Origin: Planctomycetota bacterium
GTDB lineage: Bacteria; Planctomycetota; GCA-002687715
Assembly: GCA_002687715.1 (NCBI GenBank)
Contig: NZBC01000279.1
Coordinates: 1-48,779 of the forward strand
DNA length: 48,779 bases
Direction of reading: 5' to 3'
Shown: in pieces, positions 1 through 7,999 of the stretch
Layout: each line of letters opens with the position of its first letter
Position numbering within the stretch: position 1 is the stretch's first letter
Translations under genes and position numbers: made by a program
The notes under the pieces: model-generated
Database searches by the model: none
What the model was told of the DNA's origin: nothing
What the model saw: only the letters and a program-made list of their open reading frames with translations

Positions 1-55
1 CGAAGCGCGCGTCGAGCCTGCCTGATCCACGCACCGCAACCGGCGCGCCGCCGGA

Positions 56-1168
56 GTGCGCTGCAAGGGTGGGTTCACCGGACCCGTACGCACTACTGGC
101 TACAAGATGCGGTACGACGTCGAGGTCTCGGGCTTTCCGTCCTCCCACGCGGGGCATCTCTGCCTGCTGCGGTTGAAGGAGGACGACTACCCCGGCACGA
201 CGAAGATCACCGAGTGGCCGTCGTGGACGCTTCCTGTCCTCCAGTGGGGCAAGAAGCAGGGCGGCGTGGTCGGATTCTCTCACTCCGGGTGGGGCCTCGC
301 CGTGAACTCCGCCGACCTGCCGAACTACCTCGTCCCCGCGTTCGACGGCATCGGCGCGAACGAGTTCATCGTCGACGTCACTCACGACGCTGTCGACTTC
401 ATCTCCGCCGTCGATACACCCTACGTGTGGGAGCTGAACATCTGGTATCACACGCTGAACTGCGGCTACCGCACGCGGATCAGCGGTGAGACCGACTTCC
501 CGTGCATCTACGGGGAGCGCGTGGGTCTCGGCCGCATCTACTGCAAGCTCGACGGCCAGCTCGACTTCGACGAGTACTGCACCTCGATCGCGGCAGGCCG
601 GTCCTACGTTGGTGACGGCCGCAGTCACCTCATCGACTTCGCGATCGACGATGCGGAGGTCGGGGTGGGCAAGAGCGAGCGAGCCCTCGCCTCGCCGGGC
701 AAGGTACGCGTCACTGCGAAGGTGGCCGCGTTGCTGCCGAAGAAACCGAACCCAGGGATCAAGCGGCGCCCCTACCCTCAGAAGCCCTACTGGCACGTCG
801 AGAGGGCACGCATCGGCCTCACGCGCAAGGTCCCGGTCGAGGTCGTGGTCAACGGCGTCGTCGTTGCGACGCAGGAGATCGTTGCCGACGGGACCCTCCG
901 CGACGTCGCGTTCGACGTCACCATCGATCGTTCGAGCTGGGTCGCGTTGCGCATTCTCCCCACGAGCCACACCAACCCGGTATTCGTCCTGGTCGATGGC
1001 AGACCCATCCGCGCCTCCCGTGCGTCCGCGGACTGGTGCCTGAAGAGCGTCGACCGCTGCTGGCAGTCCAAGCTCGGGCGTACTCGAAAGCGCGAACGCG
1101 ACGCCGCCCACAAGGCGTACGAGCACGCGCGGGCGGCCTACCGGCGGATTCGCGACGAGAGTCGATAG
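56..1168 (+). CDS. CehA/McbA-like metallohydrolase, C-terminal part (5' end incomplete)
   Basis: The 370-residue product resembles the C-terminal half of CehA/McbA-family proteins, PHP-like metal-dependent hydrolases common in Planctomycetota. Visible landmarks are GFSHSGWG at residues 73-80, a CGYRTRISGETDFPC segment at 136-150 and GERVGLGR just after it, which fit the His/Asp metal-site strands and the conserved loop of that family. The N-terminal metal-binding His motifs expected for a complete enzyme are absent. The only available start is a GTG at 56, because the frame is closed by a TGA at 23-25. The gene is therefore either a frameshifted or truncated remnant whose front lies outside the window, or a short paralogue. 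The last 30 residues are a strongly basic helix. The substrate is unknown. It is convergent with the CRTAC1 gene. Confidence 0.6.
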   Translation: MRCKGGFTGPVRTTGYKMRYDVEVSGFPSSHAGHLCLLRLKEDDYPGTTKITEWPSWTLPVLQWGKKQGGVVGFSHSGWGLAVNSADLPNYLVPAFDGIGANEFIVDVTHDAVDFISAVDTPYVWELNIWYHTLNCGYRTRISGETDFPCIYGERVGLGRIYCKLDGQLDFDEYCTSIAAGRSYVGDGRSHLIDFAIDDAEVGVGKSERALASPGKVRVTAKVAALLPKKPNPGIKRRPYPQKPYWHVERARIGLTRKVPVEVVVNGVVVATQEIVADGTLRDVAFDVTIDRSSWVALRILPTSHTNPVFVLVDGRPIRASRASADWCLKSVDRCWQSKLGRTRKRERDAAHKAYEHARAAYRRIRDESR

Positions 1169-1202
1169 GTGCTTGCCTCCGACAGGGAGCGCGGACCCCC
1201 AG

Positions 1203-1300
1203 GGCGTGTGAAGCAATCTGCTCTGATGGGAGCGCGGACCTCCAGGTCCGCTCCGGAACCGGCTTCGCCGCCAGGCCGGACCTGGAAGGTCCGCACTCCC
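1203..1300. repeat. Family A palindromic intergenic repeat, inverted pair
   Basis: A perfect palindrome GCGGACCT-CC-AGGTCCGC spans 1234-1251. A second copy in the opposite orientation has arms CGGACCT (1277-1283) and AGGTCCG (1287-1293). The blocks 1228-1250 and 1277-1300 are near-exact reverse complements of each other, so the whole 73-base stretch can also fold into one long hairpin. It lies between two convergent genes, ending 5 bases beyond the CRTAC1 stop, and could act as a bidirectional terminator. The lead-in GTGTGAAGCAATCTGCTC at 1206-1223 recurs near 48.65 kb. Confidence 0.85.
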
Positions 1301-1305
1301 GTCCG

Positions 1306-3096
1306 TCAGGGGGATCGGATCACCATGACGACACGATCGACCGACGCGCCCGGAACGACTTGTCGCTTTCCGTCAGGCCACACGACGGTCAACTGGTCGA
1401 TCTTGGTGCACCTGCCGAGACCGAAAGTGACGACGAGCTCACTCTGGGAGGCGTAGGAGCTGCCGGTGTGGACGAGGCGGCGCTGAGTGATGCCGTCGGC
1501 TTCGAGGACGACCATGGCGCCGATGGCGTCGAGATTGGGCTTCTTGCCGGTGAGCTCGACGCGGAGCCAGTGGTGCCCCGTGTCCTGGTCGTTGCGGAGG
1601 ATCCGGATGCCGCTTGCGTTGTCGCCTACGACGAGGTCGAGGTCTCCGTCCTGGTCGAGGTCGGCGGTGGCGAGGCCGCGGGCGGCGAGGGGAGCCCGAA
1701 AGCCCGGGCCGGCGGCGTTCGTCCAGTCGCGGAACGAGCGTCCCATGTTGCGGAGCAGCGTGAGCCGCTGGCGGTAGGGGATCATTGGCTTGACCTCCTG
1801 GATGTCGGGCTCGAGGTGGCCGTTGGCGAGGACGATGTCCTGGAGTCCGTCGAGGTCCAGGTCGGCCCACAGCAGGCCGAAGGTGAGGAGCTTCTGGGTG
1901 GGGCCGGAGACGCCGACTTGCTGGGTGACGTCCCGAAAGCGGGCGCTCTCGCCCTGCTGGCGGTACAGGGCAACGGGCTCACCGGCGAAGTTCCCGATGG
2001 GGATGCCTGCGACGCCGTCGTTGAGGTAGTCGGCGGCAGCGATGCCCATGCCGGCGCGGGTACGTCCGTTCTCGTCGTAGCCGATGTTGCCGCGCTGGGC
2101 GCGCTCCTCGTACCGGCCGGGACCCGTGCTCAGGTACAGGAAATTGGGCTCGGCGTCATTCGCGACGACGATGTCGAGGATGCCGTCGCGGTTGAAGTCC
2201 CAGAGGGCGACGCCGAGTGACTTGGCCTTGCCGCGTTTGCTGAGGATGCCCGATTGTTCGGTAACGTCCTCGAAGACGCCCTGGCCGTCGTTGCGGAACA
2301 GCCGGCAGGTGTTGCCTTCGTACTTGCGGGGGATGGCGAAGCTCTTGTCGATGCCGTTGACGGAATCGAAGACGTCATTCGCGGGGCACCACTTGGCGTA
2401 GTTGCAGACGAAGAGGTCGAGGTCGCCGTCCCGATCGCAGTCGAAGAAGGCGGCCGAGGTCGACCAGTCCGGCCCCTGGTGGCCGCCCTTGTCGGTCCAG
2501 GGCCTGGTCGCGAGCCCGGCGTTCGCGGTGACGTCCGTGAATCGGGTCCCGTCGTTGCGGAACAGGCGTAGACCGCCCCAGCCGGTGATGAGCAGGTCCT
2601 GGTCGCCGTCGCTGTCGATGTCTGCCGCGGCGCCTCCCGTGCCTTGGAGCTCGAGCGCCAGGCCGACTTCCTTCGTGGCGTCCGCGAACTTCAAGTCCCC
2701 GAGGCCGCGGAAGAAGCGCGATGTCGGGTGGCCGCGTTCCGTGCGCTGGGGATCACTCGCATAGGTCGTCCCGTTTGCCACGAACAGGTCGAGGTGCTCG
2801 TCGCCGTCGGCGTCGAAGAGAACGACGCCGGGGCCCATGCACTCCGGCAGATAGCGCGAGTTGCCTCCCTTCGCATCCACGAAGCTACCCGTGAAGTGAA
2901 CGAAGTCGATGCCCGCGTCGTCGGTGAACGGGATCTCGTACTTGAAGGCGCGGGGCGCCGGGACACCGGGAATGAACTTGTCACTGTCGATCTCGGGACG
3001 GGTCTCCTTCTCTTCGTCGCATCCCCTGAGGATGACGAGGATCAGGGCGATCAAGGCAACGACAACGGCGATGGAGAACGCGGCTCTACGGCTCAT
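1306..3096 (-). CDS. CRTAC1-like FG-GAP/ASPIC-UnbV repeat protein
   Basis: The 596-residue protein has one N-terminal membrane segment (about residues 5-24) and is probably exported and anchored outside the cytoplasmic membrane. It then carries a series of FG-GAP/VCBS repeats with calcium-loop signatures such as DADGDEHLDLF, DIDSDGDQDLL, DCDRDGDLDLF, DFNRDGILDIV and DLDQDGDLDLV. This is a beta-propeller. It ends in an ASPIC/UnbV domain of about 70 residues. The ATG overlaps the stop of the upstream cytochrome gene (ATGA), so translation is probably coupled. CRTAC1-like proteins often sit next to TPR or cytochrome genes in this kind of bacterium; the molecular role is not established and is inferred to be protein or ligand binding in the periplasm. 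Confidence 0.88.
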   Translation of the reverse strand: MSRRAAFSIAVVVALIALILVILRGCDEEKETRPEIDSDKFIPGVPAPRAFKYEIPFTDDAGIDFVHFTGSFVDAKGGNSRYLPECMGPGVVLFDADGDEHLDLFVANGTTYASDPQRTERGHPTSRFFRGLGDLKFADATKEVGLALELQGTGGAAADIDSDGDQDLLITGWGGLRLFRNDGTRFTDVTANAGLATRPWTDKGGHQGPDWSTSAAFFDCDRDGDLDLFVCNYAKWCPANDVFDSVNGIDKSFAIPRKYEGNTCRLFRNDGQGVFEDVTEQSGILSKRGKAKSLGVALWDFNRDGILDIVVANDAEPNFLYLSTGPGRYEERAQRGNIGYDENGRTRAGMGIAAADYLNDGVAGIPIGNFAGEPVALYRQQGESARFRDVTQQVGVSGPTQKLLTFGLLWADLDLDGLQDIVLANGHLEPDIQEVKPMIPYRQRLTLLRNMGRSFRDWTNAAGPGFRAPLAARGLATADLDQDGDLDLVVGDNASGIRILRNDQDTGHHWLRVELTGKKPNLDAIGAMVVLEADGITQRRLVHTGSSYASQSELVVTFGLGRCTKIDQLTVVWPDGKRQVVPGASVDRVVMVIRSP

Positions 3097-5909
3097 GAGT
3101 CGGGCTGCTCATGCACGACGATCGTCTGGCTCATCCGGTGGTCGTGGGGGTTCTGCTGGCGGTAGTCGAGGGTCCCCTTCTGGGCGTCCTCGTCGATCTT
3201 GTACTTCGCGTAGGCCTTGGCGGCCTCGCCCGCCGCGTACGTGAACGCGGCCTTGCGCGCCGCATCGGCAGTGACACCGGCGAGCGATTCGTAACACTGC
3301 CGGCGCTTGTCGTGAGCCAGAGCGTGCTCGGGGTCGATCCGGAGCACCTGCAGGAACGCTGCGATGGCCTCCTCGTAGCGCTCGAGGTGGATGTACGTGC
3401 GTCCGAGCCGCTCCCAGGTGTCGCGGCTGTCCGGGTAGAACCTCGACACGGCGGTGTAGGCCTCCACGGCGCGGTCGAGGTCCTGGCCGCCGCGTTCCTC
3501 GTGGAGTCGTCCCCACCAGAAAGCGTTCTTGGGATCGTCGGGCGCCGCCGCGGACGCCTTGCGCAGCATGGCCTCGGCGCGGTCGAACACGCCATCGATG
3601 AAGAACACCCGGGCCTGGTTGCGCCAGCCGTCGACCCGATCGGGGGCGAGCTTCGCCACCTCCGCGAACGCGCGCTGCGCGCTGCCGGTGACGCCGTCGA
3701 GCGCGAGGCCGACGCCGTAGTCGTTGAACCGCATCCACGAACCGGGATCCGGTGCCTGGCCCGCCGCCCCGCCCGTACCGTCACGGGACACCCGCAGGGT
3801 CACGCGATCGCTCGCGATGCGAGTGATCGGGAGATCGGGGACTGGCTTGCCCTCGAAGACGAACTCCGTGTACTCCCGATTGAACTTCCGCCACCGGAGG
3901 TCCGCTTCGAGTACGAGATCGCCGTCGGGACAGTCTTCCGGCACGGTGAAGGCGTAGCGGGCGATGTCCGACCCGCTCGGCGGGATGACGTTGGCGTAGA
4001 CGGCTGTGTAGATGTCGGGTGCGTTACGCTTCGCGATGCGCTGACCGTGCTGGTCGACGAGGACTGAGCGAAAGAAGTGCGCCGCCGGATCGACCCGCCG
4101 GTCCTTGCTGAGCTTGCCGCTGTGCCAGATCTCACCGGCCGGCCCCGTCACCTTGAACGACAACCAGCCCTCGTTGGAGTCGTTGGTGCCGCCCGGGAAC
4201 GTGTGTCCGACGCCCTGGTTCCGTACGACGACGTCGATCTGGATACGCTCGCCCGGCTTCACGACCGGGCGCGCCACGTCGAGCGCCATGACGGTGGCGC
4301 CGCTCTCGCGTTTGAGTGCGAACACGTCGACACGGAGCTTCTCGTCCTGCAGGTCGGCCTCGATGCGCTTGATCGTCTCGAGATCGCCGCGGATTGCGGG
4401 CAGGGCCGTGTTCACCGCGAGGAAACGGTGGCTGCGGACCTTGCCACCCTTCGCCGCGACGTCGCCGAGGCGCGCGTCTTCCAGCGGCATGTGGCAGTCC
4501 TGGCACTCCTTGGTGCCCGGCGGCTCGTACCACGTCATGGGGTTGTTGTGGGGGACGCCCGAGTTCTGCCACGAGTCGTACTCATTCTGTCCGCGCAGCC
4601 ACCGGTAGTGGTTGACCGGGACGTCGAGGCTGACCTTGTGGCAGGGCGCGCAAAACTCCGACTTGCGGAAGAACGGCTTGAGCATGCGCCGCTTGTGGAC
4701 GACGGGCTTCGCCTTCAGGACGTAGTCGTGGAGGAAGCGTCCGAGCCCGTCCTTTACCGTGTCGAAGGCGTAGGGCGACGGGACCTCGTCCTGGATGTTG
4801 TAGTTGCCGTTGCCGGTCTGGTTGTGAATGCGGTCGATCGCGTGGCACGCCAGGCAGGTCAGGCCCGCCTGCGCCTCCAGCGTCACGGGATCGATCTCCT
4901 CGGTCATGTTGCCCGCGAGCATGATCGCGGGGTCGTGGCATCCGCCGCACCACTGCGACTTCTCCTTGCCGACGGTGGTACGGGTGAGTTCGACCGCCTT
5001 GCGGTAGAAGGGATTGTTGAACGACGCGAACCGGTGAGCCGACGTTGCCCACTGCTCGACGATGTCAGCGTGACAGCGCTTGCAGGTCTGCGCGCCGAGA
5101 TAGTGGCTCGGAGCGAACCCCAGCCGTCGCGTCTCCGCCTCGTAGGCCGCCTGATCCGGGAAGTCACCGTGGTGGATGATGTCCGCCGTGAGCTGGTCGC
5201 CCGAGCTCGTCGTCGTCGCGGCGGGGAAGAAGGGGCTCGCGGGGTTCACGTGGCCGGCGGCTTGAAACGGAACGAACGGGTCCTCGATCGGCGGGTTGCG
5301 CCAGACCGCCGGAACGTCCGGTCGGATCGCGACGTGCGGCGTCGGTTCGGAGTGATCGCGAGAGAGCATTGCCTCCAGTCCGTGGAGCGCGCCCGCGACC
5401 AGGACGACGACCACCATCGCGATCGTTCCGCGACGTGCGACTGCGCCTGGAGGCCGGTCGTTCGAGAGCATTCGGTGCGCGAGATACACCAGCGGCATGA
5501 ACGCCGCGCAGACCTGGTGCCCCACGAACGCCCACCGGTTGGCCTCCGAGTTCGCCGCCGTGAGGATGAAGAACCCGCTCACGAAGAGGAAGGCCGTGAC
5601 CACGAGCACGCTGATTCCGGTCGGGATGGTCCCCTTGCTCTTGCGCATCAACGCCTTCGGCAGGTGCCAGAGGGCGAACACGACGGCGGGAACGAAGACG
5701 ACGGTGCCGACCACGATGTGCAACACCAGCATCGTCTGGTAGGTGGTCGGCAGGTGATGGGGATCGTCGCCAACGCCCAGTGCGTGCGCGGCGAGCGCGA
5801 GGTACACGGAGTCGGCGATCATGAAGCCCGCCCCGGCCATCACGAACCCGAGCAGGAGTATCTGCGCTGGCGAGAGGAGTCTGAGTCGTCTGGTCTCGGG
5901 CGGCGGCAT
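3093..5909 (-). CDS. Membrane-anchored pentaheme cytochrome c with C-terminal TPR repeats
   Basis: The chosen ATG at 5909 gives 938 residues. The frame stays open to 6509, but that extension overlaps the upstream membrane-protein gene and is low-complexity Arg/Pro. Residues 10-180 hold about five membrane helices with histidines at 64, 82, 131, 145 and 176, suggestive of a cytochrome-b-like or NapC-like anchor. Five CxxCH heme c sites follow at 276-280, 321-325, 352-356, 420-424 and 469-473, a cytochrome c554-like domain. A beta-rich domain comes next. Residues from about 730 to 900 form TPR repeats (for example the DTWERLGRTYIHLERYEEAI unit). The protein would carry electrons in the periplasm while the TPRs bind a partner. 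It is 17 bases downstream of the membrane-protein gene and overlaps the CRTAC1 start by 4 bases. Donor and acceptor are unknown. Confidence 0.87.
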   Translation of the reverse strand: MPPPETRRLRLLSPAQILLLGFVMAGAGFMIADSVYLALAAHALGVGDDPHHLPTTYQTMLVLHIVVGTVVFVPAVVFALWHLPKALMRKSKGTIPTGISVLVVTAFLFVSGFFILTAANSEANRWAFVGHQVCAAFMPLVYLAHRMLSNDRPPGAVARRGTIAMVVVVLVAGALHGLEAMLSRDHSEPTPHVAIRPDVPAVWRNPPIEDPFVPFQAAGHVNPASPFFPAATTTSSGDQLTADIIHHGDFPDQAAYEAETRRLGFAPSHYLGAQTCKRCHADIVEQWATSAHRFASFNNPFYRKAVELTRTTVGKEKSQWCGGCHDPAIMLAGNMTEEIDPVTLEAQAGLTCLACHAIDRIHNQTGNGNYNIQDEVPSPYAFDTVKDGLGRFLHDYVLKAKPVVHKRRMLKPFFRKSEFCAPCHKVSLDVPVNHYRWLRGQNEYDSWQNSGVPHNNPMTWYEPPGTKECQDCHMPLEDARLGDVAAKGGKVRSHRFLAVNTALPAIRGDLETIKRIEADLQDEKLRVDVFALKRESGATVMALDVARPVVKPGERIQIDVVVRNQGVGHTFPGGTNDSNEGWLSFKVTGPAGEIWHSGKLSKDRRVDPAAHFFRSVLVDQHGQRIAKRNAPDIYTAVYANVIPPSGSDIARYAFTVPEDCPDGDLVLEADLRWRKFNREYTEFVFEGKPVPDLPITRIASDRVTLRVSRDGTGGAAGQAPDPGSWMRFNDYGVGLALDGVTGSAQRAFAEVAKLAPDRVDGWRNQARVFFIDGVFDRAEAMLRKASAAAPDDPKNAFWWGRLHEERGGQDLDRAVEAYTAVSRFYPDSRDTWERLGRTYIHLERYEEAIAAFLQVLRIDPEHALAHDKRRQCYESLAGVTADAARKAAFTYAAGEAAKAYAKYKIDEDAQKGTLDYRQQNPHDHRMSQTIVVHEQPDS

Positions 5910-5926
5910 GGGCTGCAAGGACGTTA

Positions 5927-7291
5927 TCAGCTCGCCGATGAGCCTTCGAAGGGCTCTCGTGGAATCGCGGTCTTCGAATGCTCCGCCCCTGTGGGACGGA
6001 GCGCCGCTCTCGAACGGAGTGCGGAGTCGAGCTGCATCGCGAGCACGAAGAGCGCGAACGGAAAGACCTGGACGAGGAGCCGGCGGGCGACGTCGGCCTG
6101 TAGGTGCAGGGCGGGAGCGCGGAGGAAGTTGATCGTCATCTCCGCGGCGACGGCAGCGAGGAGGATGGCGCCCGCGCGTCCGGCGATGCGACGTGGCCCC
6201 GTGAGTACAGCGCCGATGGCCCCGATCAGCGCCGCGAGCAGGAGGAGGTGGAACTTGCTCTCGGGGTGGCCGATCGACGAACCGAACGACTCGAGGATGA
6301 GCTGAGCGCGCTCGCCGGGCGGGGACTGTGGGACGCCTTCGCCGAGCGCGATTCCAGCGCCTCGCAGGTACACGGTCGCGGGCCAGATCGCCGCCGTCGC
6401 CATCGCGACGACGACCCACCGGACGGCGGCGCGAACCGGCCACGGACGAAGCAGGACCACCGCCGCTCCGAGCACGCAGAGGTGGACTGCGCCCTCCAGC
6501 TTGACCCATACCATGAGCCCTGCGGCCAGCCCGGCGATGACGGGGCCGCGTCCGCCGACGGCGACCCCACCTGCCGCGACGGCGAGGATCGCCCCGACGT
6601 GGGGATCGGCGTAGCCGGCCGACGCGTACATCCGCAGCCCGGGTGCGAGCGCGGCGAACGCAGCGAGGAGCAGGCCGGCAATCGCGCTGCCCGCTGAGGC
6701 GGCAAGCGACCCCAGGAAGAGCACGGCGCCGGGGACCATCAGCCAGGAGCCGGCCAACGAGTAGAGGCCCTTCAGGTCATCTGCGAACAGGTACCCGAAG
6801 TCCATCAGGTACGGCTGGTGCAGCGGATAGTCGTTGTGGAGCGCGAACGTCTCGGGGTCCTCGAGGAAGAGCCACGGCCCGTCGTCGGCGATGAAGAACC
6901 GCGCCTTCGTATCGAAGTGCGCGAACCCGTCGCCGCGCGGCGCGGGGTACGCGAGCAGCTGCAGGGCCAGGACTCCCGCCACGACAGCCGCGCCCACGAT
7001 CGGCGCGATCGTGGCGCCGGCGCGTTGGGGAGAAGGTGCGGGTGCCCGCCAGATCGCGGCACCGCAGAGCACGAGCCCCGAGCCAGCGATCGTCCACGCG
7101 ACCCAGGAGTGCAGGCCCGCGCCGAGCTCCGACGTCCCGAAGAGCAGCAACGACGTGAGCGGCGGACCGAGGACCATCCCCGCGCCGACCTGCGCGGCAG
7201 GGGGCCAGGGCGCGCGCAGCCATCGTACGACTCCGTACCCGAGCAACGCGGGAGCCACGGCGATCAGGACGGACATCAGGATCGGAGTCAC
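5927..7291 (-). CDS. GT-C-like polytopic membrane protein (possible glycosyltransferase)
   Basis: The 454-residue protein has about ten hydrophobic segments. The first large loop contains GDGFAHFDTKAR (Asp121, Asp127), followed by NDYPLHQPY at 153-161. An acidic first loop and a YPxxxP-like motif are the pattern of GT-C lipid-linked glycosyltransferases, for example the GT39 and GT87 types. The first start is a GTG at 7291 whose GTGA overlaps the stop of the upstream gene; an ATG at 7276 would also serve and removes only five residues. It is the second gene of the 7938-to-1306 operon and so may act on the same envelope process as the cytochrome and CRTAC1 proteins. The sugar donor and acceptor cannot be read from the sequence. 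Confidence 0.7.
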   Translation of the reverse strand: MTPILMSVLIAVAPALLGYGVVRWLRAPWPPAAQVGAGMVLGPPLTSLLLFGTSELGAGLHSWVAWTIAGSGLVLCGAAIWRAPAPSPQRAGATIAPIVGAAVVAGVLALQLLAYPAPRGDGFAHFDTKARFFIADDGPWLFLEDPETFALHNDYPLHQPYLMDFGYLFADDLKGLYSLAGSWLMVPGAVLFLGSLAASAGSAIAGLLLAAFAALAPGLRMYASAGYADPHVGAILAVAAGGVAVGGRGPVIAGLAAGLMVWVKLEGAVHLCVLGAAVVLLRPWPVRAAVRWVVVAMATAAIWPATVYLRGAGIALGEGVPQSPPGERAQLILESFGSSIGHPESKFHLLLLAALIGAIGAVLTGPRRIAGRAGAILLAAVAAEMTINFLRAPALHLQADVARRLLVQVFPFALFVLAMQLDSALRSRAALRPTGAEHSKTAIPREPFEGSSAS

Positions 7292-7938
7292 CGCAGCAGG
7301 CTCCGGAGGTGCGCGACTGGCAGATCATTGGCGCGGATTCTCTCAGCGAGCGGCTTGAGCACCAGTACCTGGTGTACCCGCCCGGCGGCGGTGCCGGGTG
7401 ATTGCACGCCGGGTATGAGGACGTCGGCGCCGAGGCCCTTGCGTGCCAGTGCTTGCACGCGCTCCACGTCCTCCGGCTGGACGTCATGGAACAGGAACAC
7501 CTGCGTATCGAGCAACCACCCGAGGAGCGGAGACTGACCGGTTTCGATGAGCTGGGTCAGCCAGGTCTCCAACCGCGATAGCGGCATCGGAACGCCCCAC
7601 GTCCGCGGCGCGAACCGGTGCAACATGATCCGCAATCCGCGCAGGCTTCGCTCATCGGCGCCGCCGGTGACGAACGCGATCCGCAGTCCTCGCGGCGGCG
7701 CGTTCTCTAGCGCGGGTGCGATCAGATCGAGCGCGCGCCACGCGCCGAGTGCGGTATCGCTTCCCTGTTCCCCTTCATAGACTGCGATCTCCCGCGCCGT
7801 GAGGTCGTTCGCGTCGATGCGACCCAGCAGGTACCGCATGTCCCCGGCCAACCGTGCCGTCGGGGCGACGAGGAGCCAGGCGGCCGCGAGGACCACCGCG
7901 ATCACGGCCACGTTGAAGACGATGCGGATGCTACGCAC
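7288..7938 (-). CDS. Single-pass membrane protein of unknown function
   Basis: The 216-residue product begins with one hydrophobic segment (about residues 6-26). A soluble domain of mixed alpha/beta character follows. I do not recognise the family. Segments such as RIAFVTGGAD (85-94), VFLFHDVQPEDVERVQALA and GADVLIPGVQSP suggest a Rossmann-like fold, but no catalytic signature is evident. The start is a GTG at 7938 with no clear ribosome binding site. It is the first gene of the four-gene operon and overlaps the GT-C-like gene by GTGA, so a partnership with that protein is a reasonable inference. Confidence 0.65.
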   Translation of the reverse strand: MRSIRIVFNVAVIAVVLAAAWLLVAPTARLAGDMRYLLGRIDANDLTAREIAVYEGEQGSDTALGAWRALDLIAPALENAPPRGLRIAFVTGGADERSLRGLRIMLHRFAPRTWGVPMPLSRLETWLTQLIETGQSPLLGWLLDTQVFLFHDVQPEDVERVQALARKGLGADVLIPGVQSPGTAAGRVHQVLVLKPLAERIRANDLPVAHLRSLLR

Positions 7939-7964
7939 GGCGGCATTCTAAGCGCGAACGACTC

Positions 7965-7990
7965 CGGGGAGCGCGGACCTCCCGTCCGGG
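7965..7990. repeat. Family A repeat, degenerate single copy
   Basis: The stretch GGGGAGCGCGGACCTCCCG reproduces the left arm of the family A repeat (GGGAGCGCGGACCTCC) in the 61-base gap between two minus-strand genes. The right arm is eroded to GTCCGGG. Confidence 0.6.
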
Positions 7991-7999
7991 CGTGGACGA

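Noticed and set aside
4077..6305. A 742-codon open frame on the plus strand opposite the cytochrome gene
   Set aside because: Arg/Val/Glu-rich composition, no domain, and it lies fully opposite a gene with clear heme and TPR motifs. A codon-bias shadow of high-GC DNA.
5910..6509. N-terminal extension of the cytochrome frame
   Set aside because: It overlaps the GT-C-like gene by almost 600 bases and reads as Arg/Pro-rich sequence without the hydrophobic start of the real protein.
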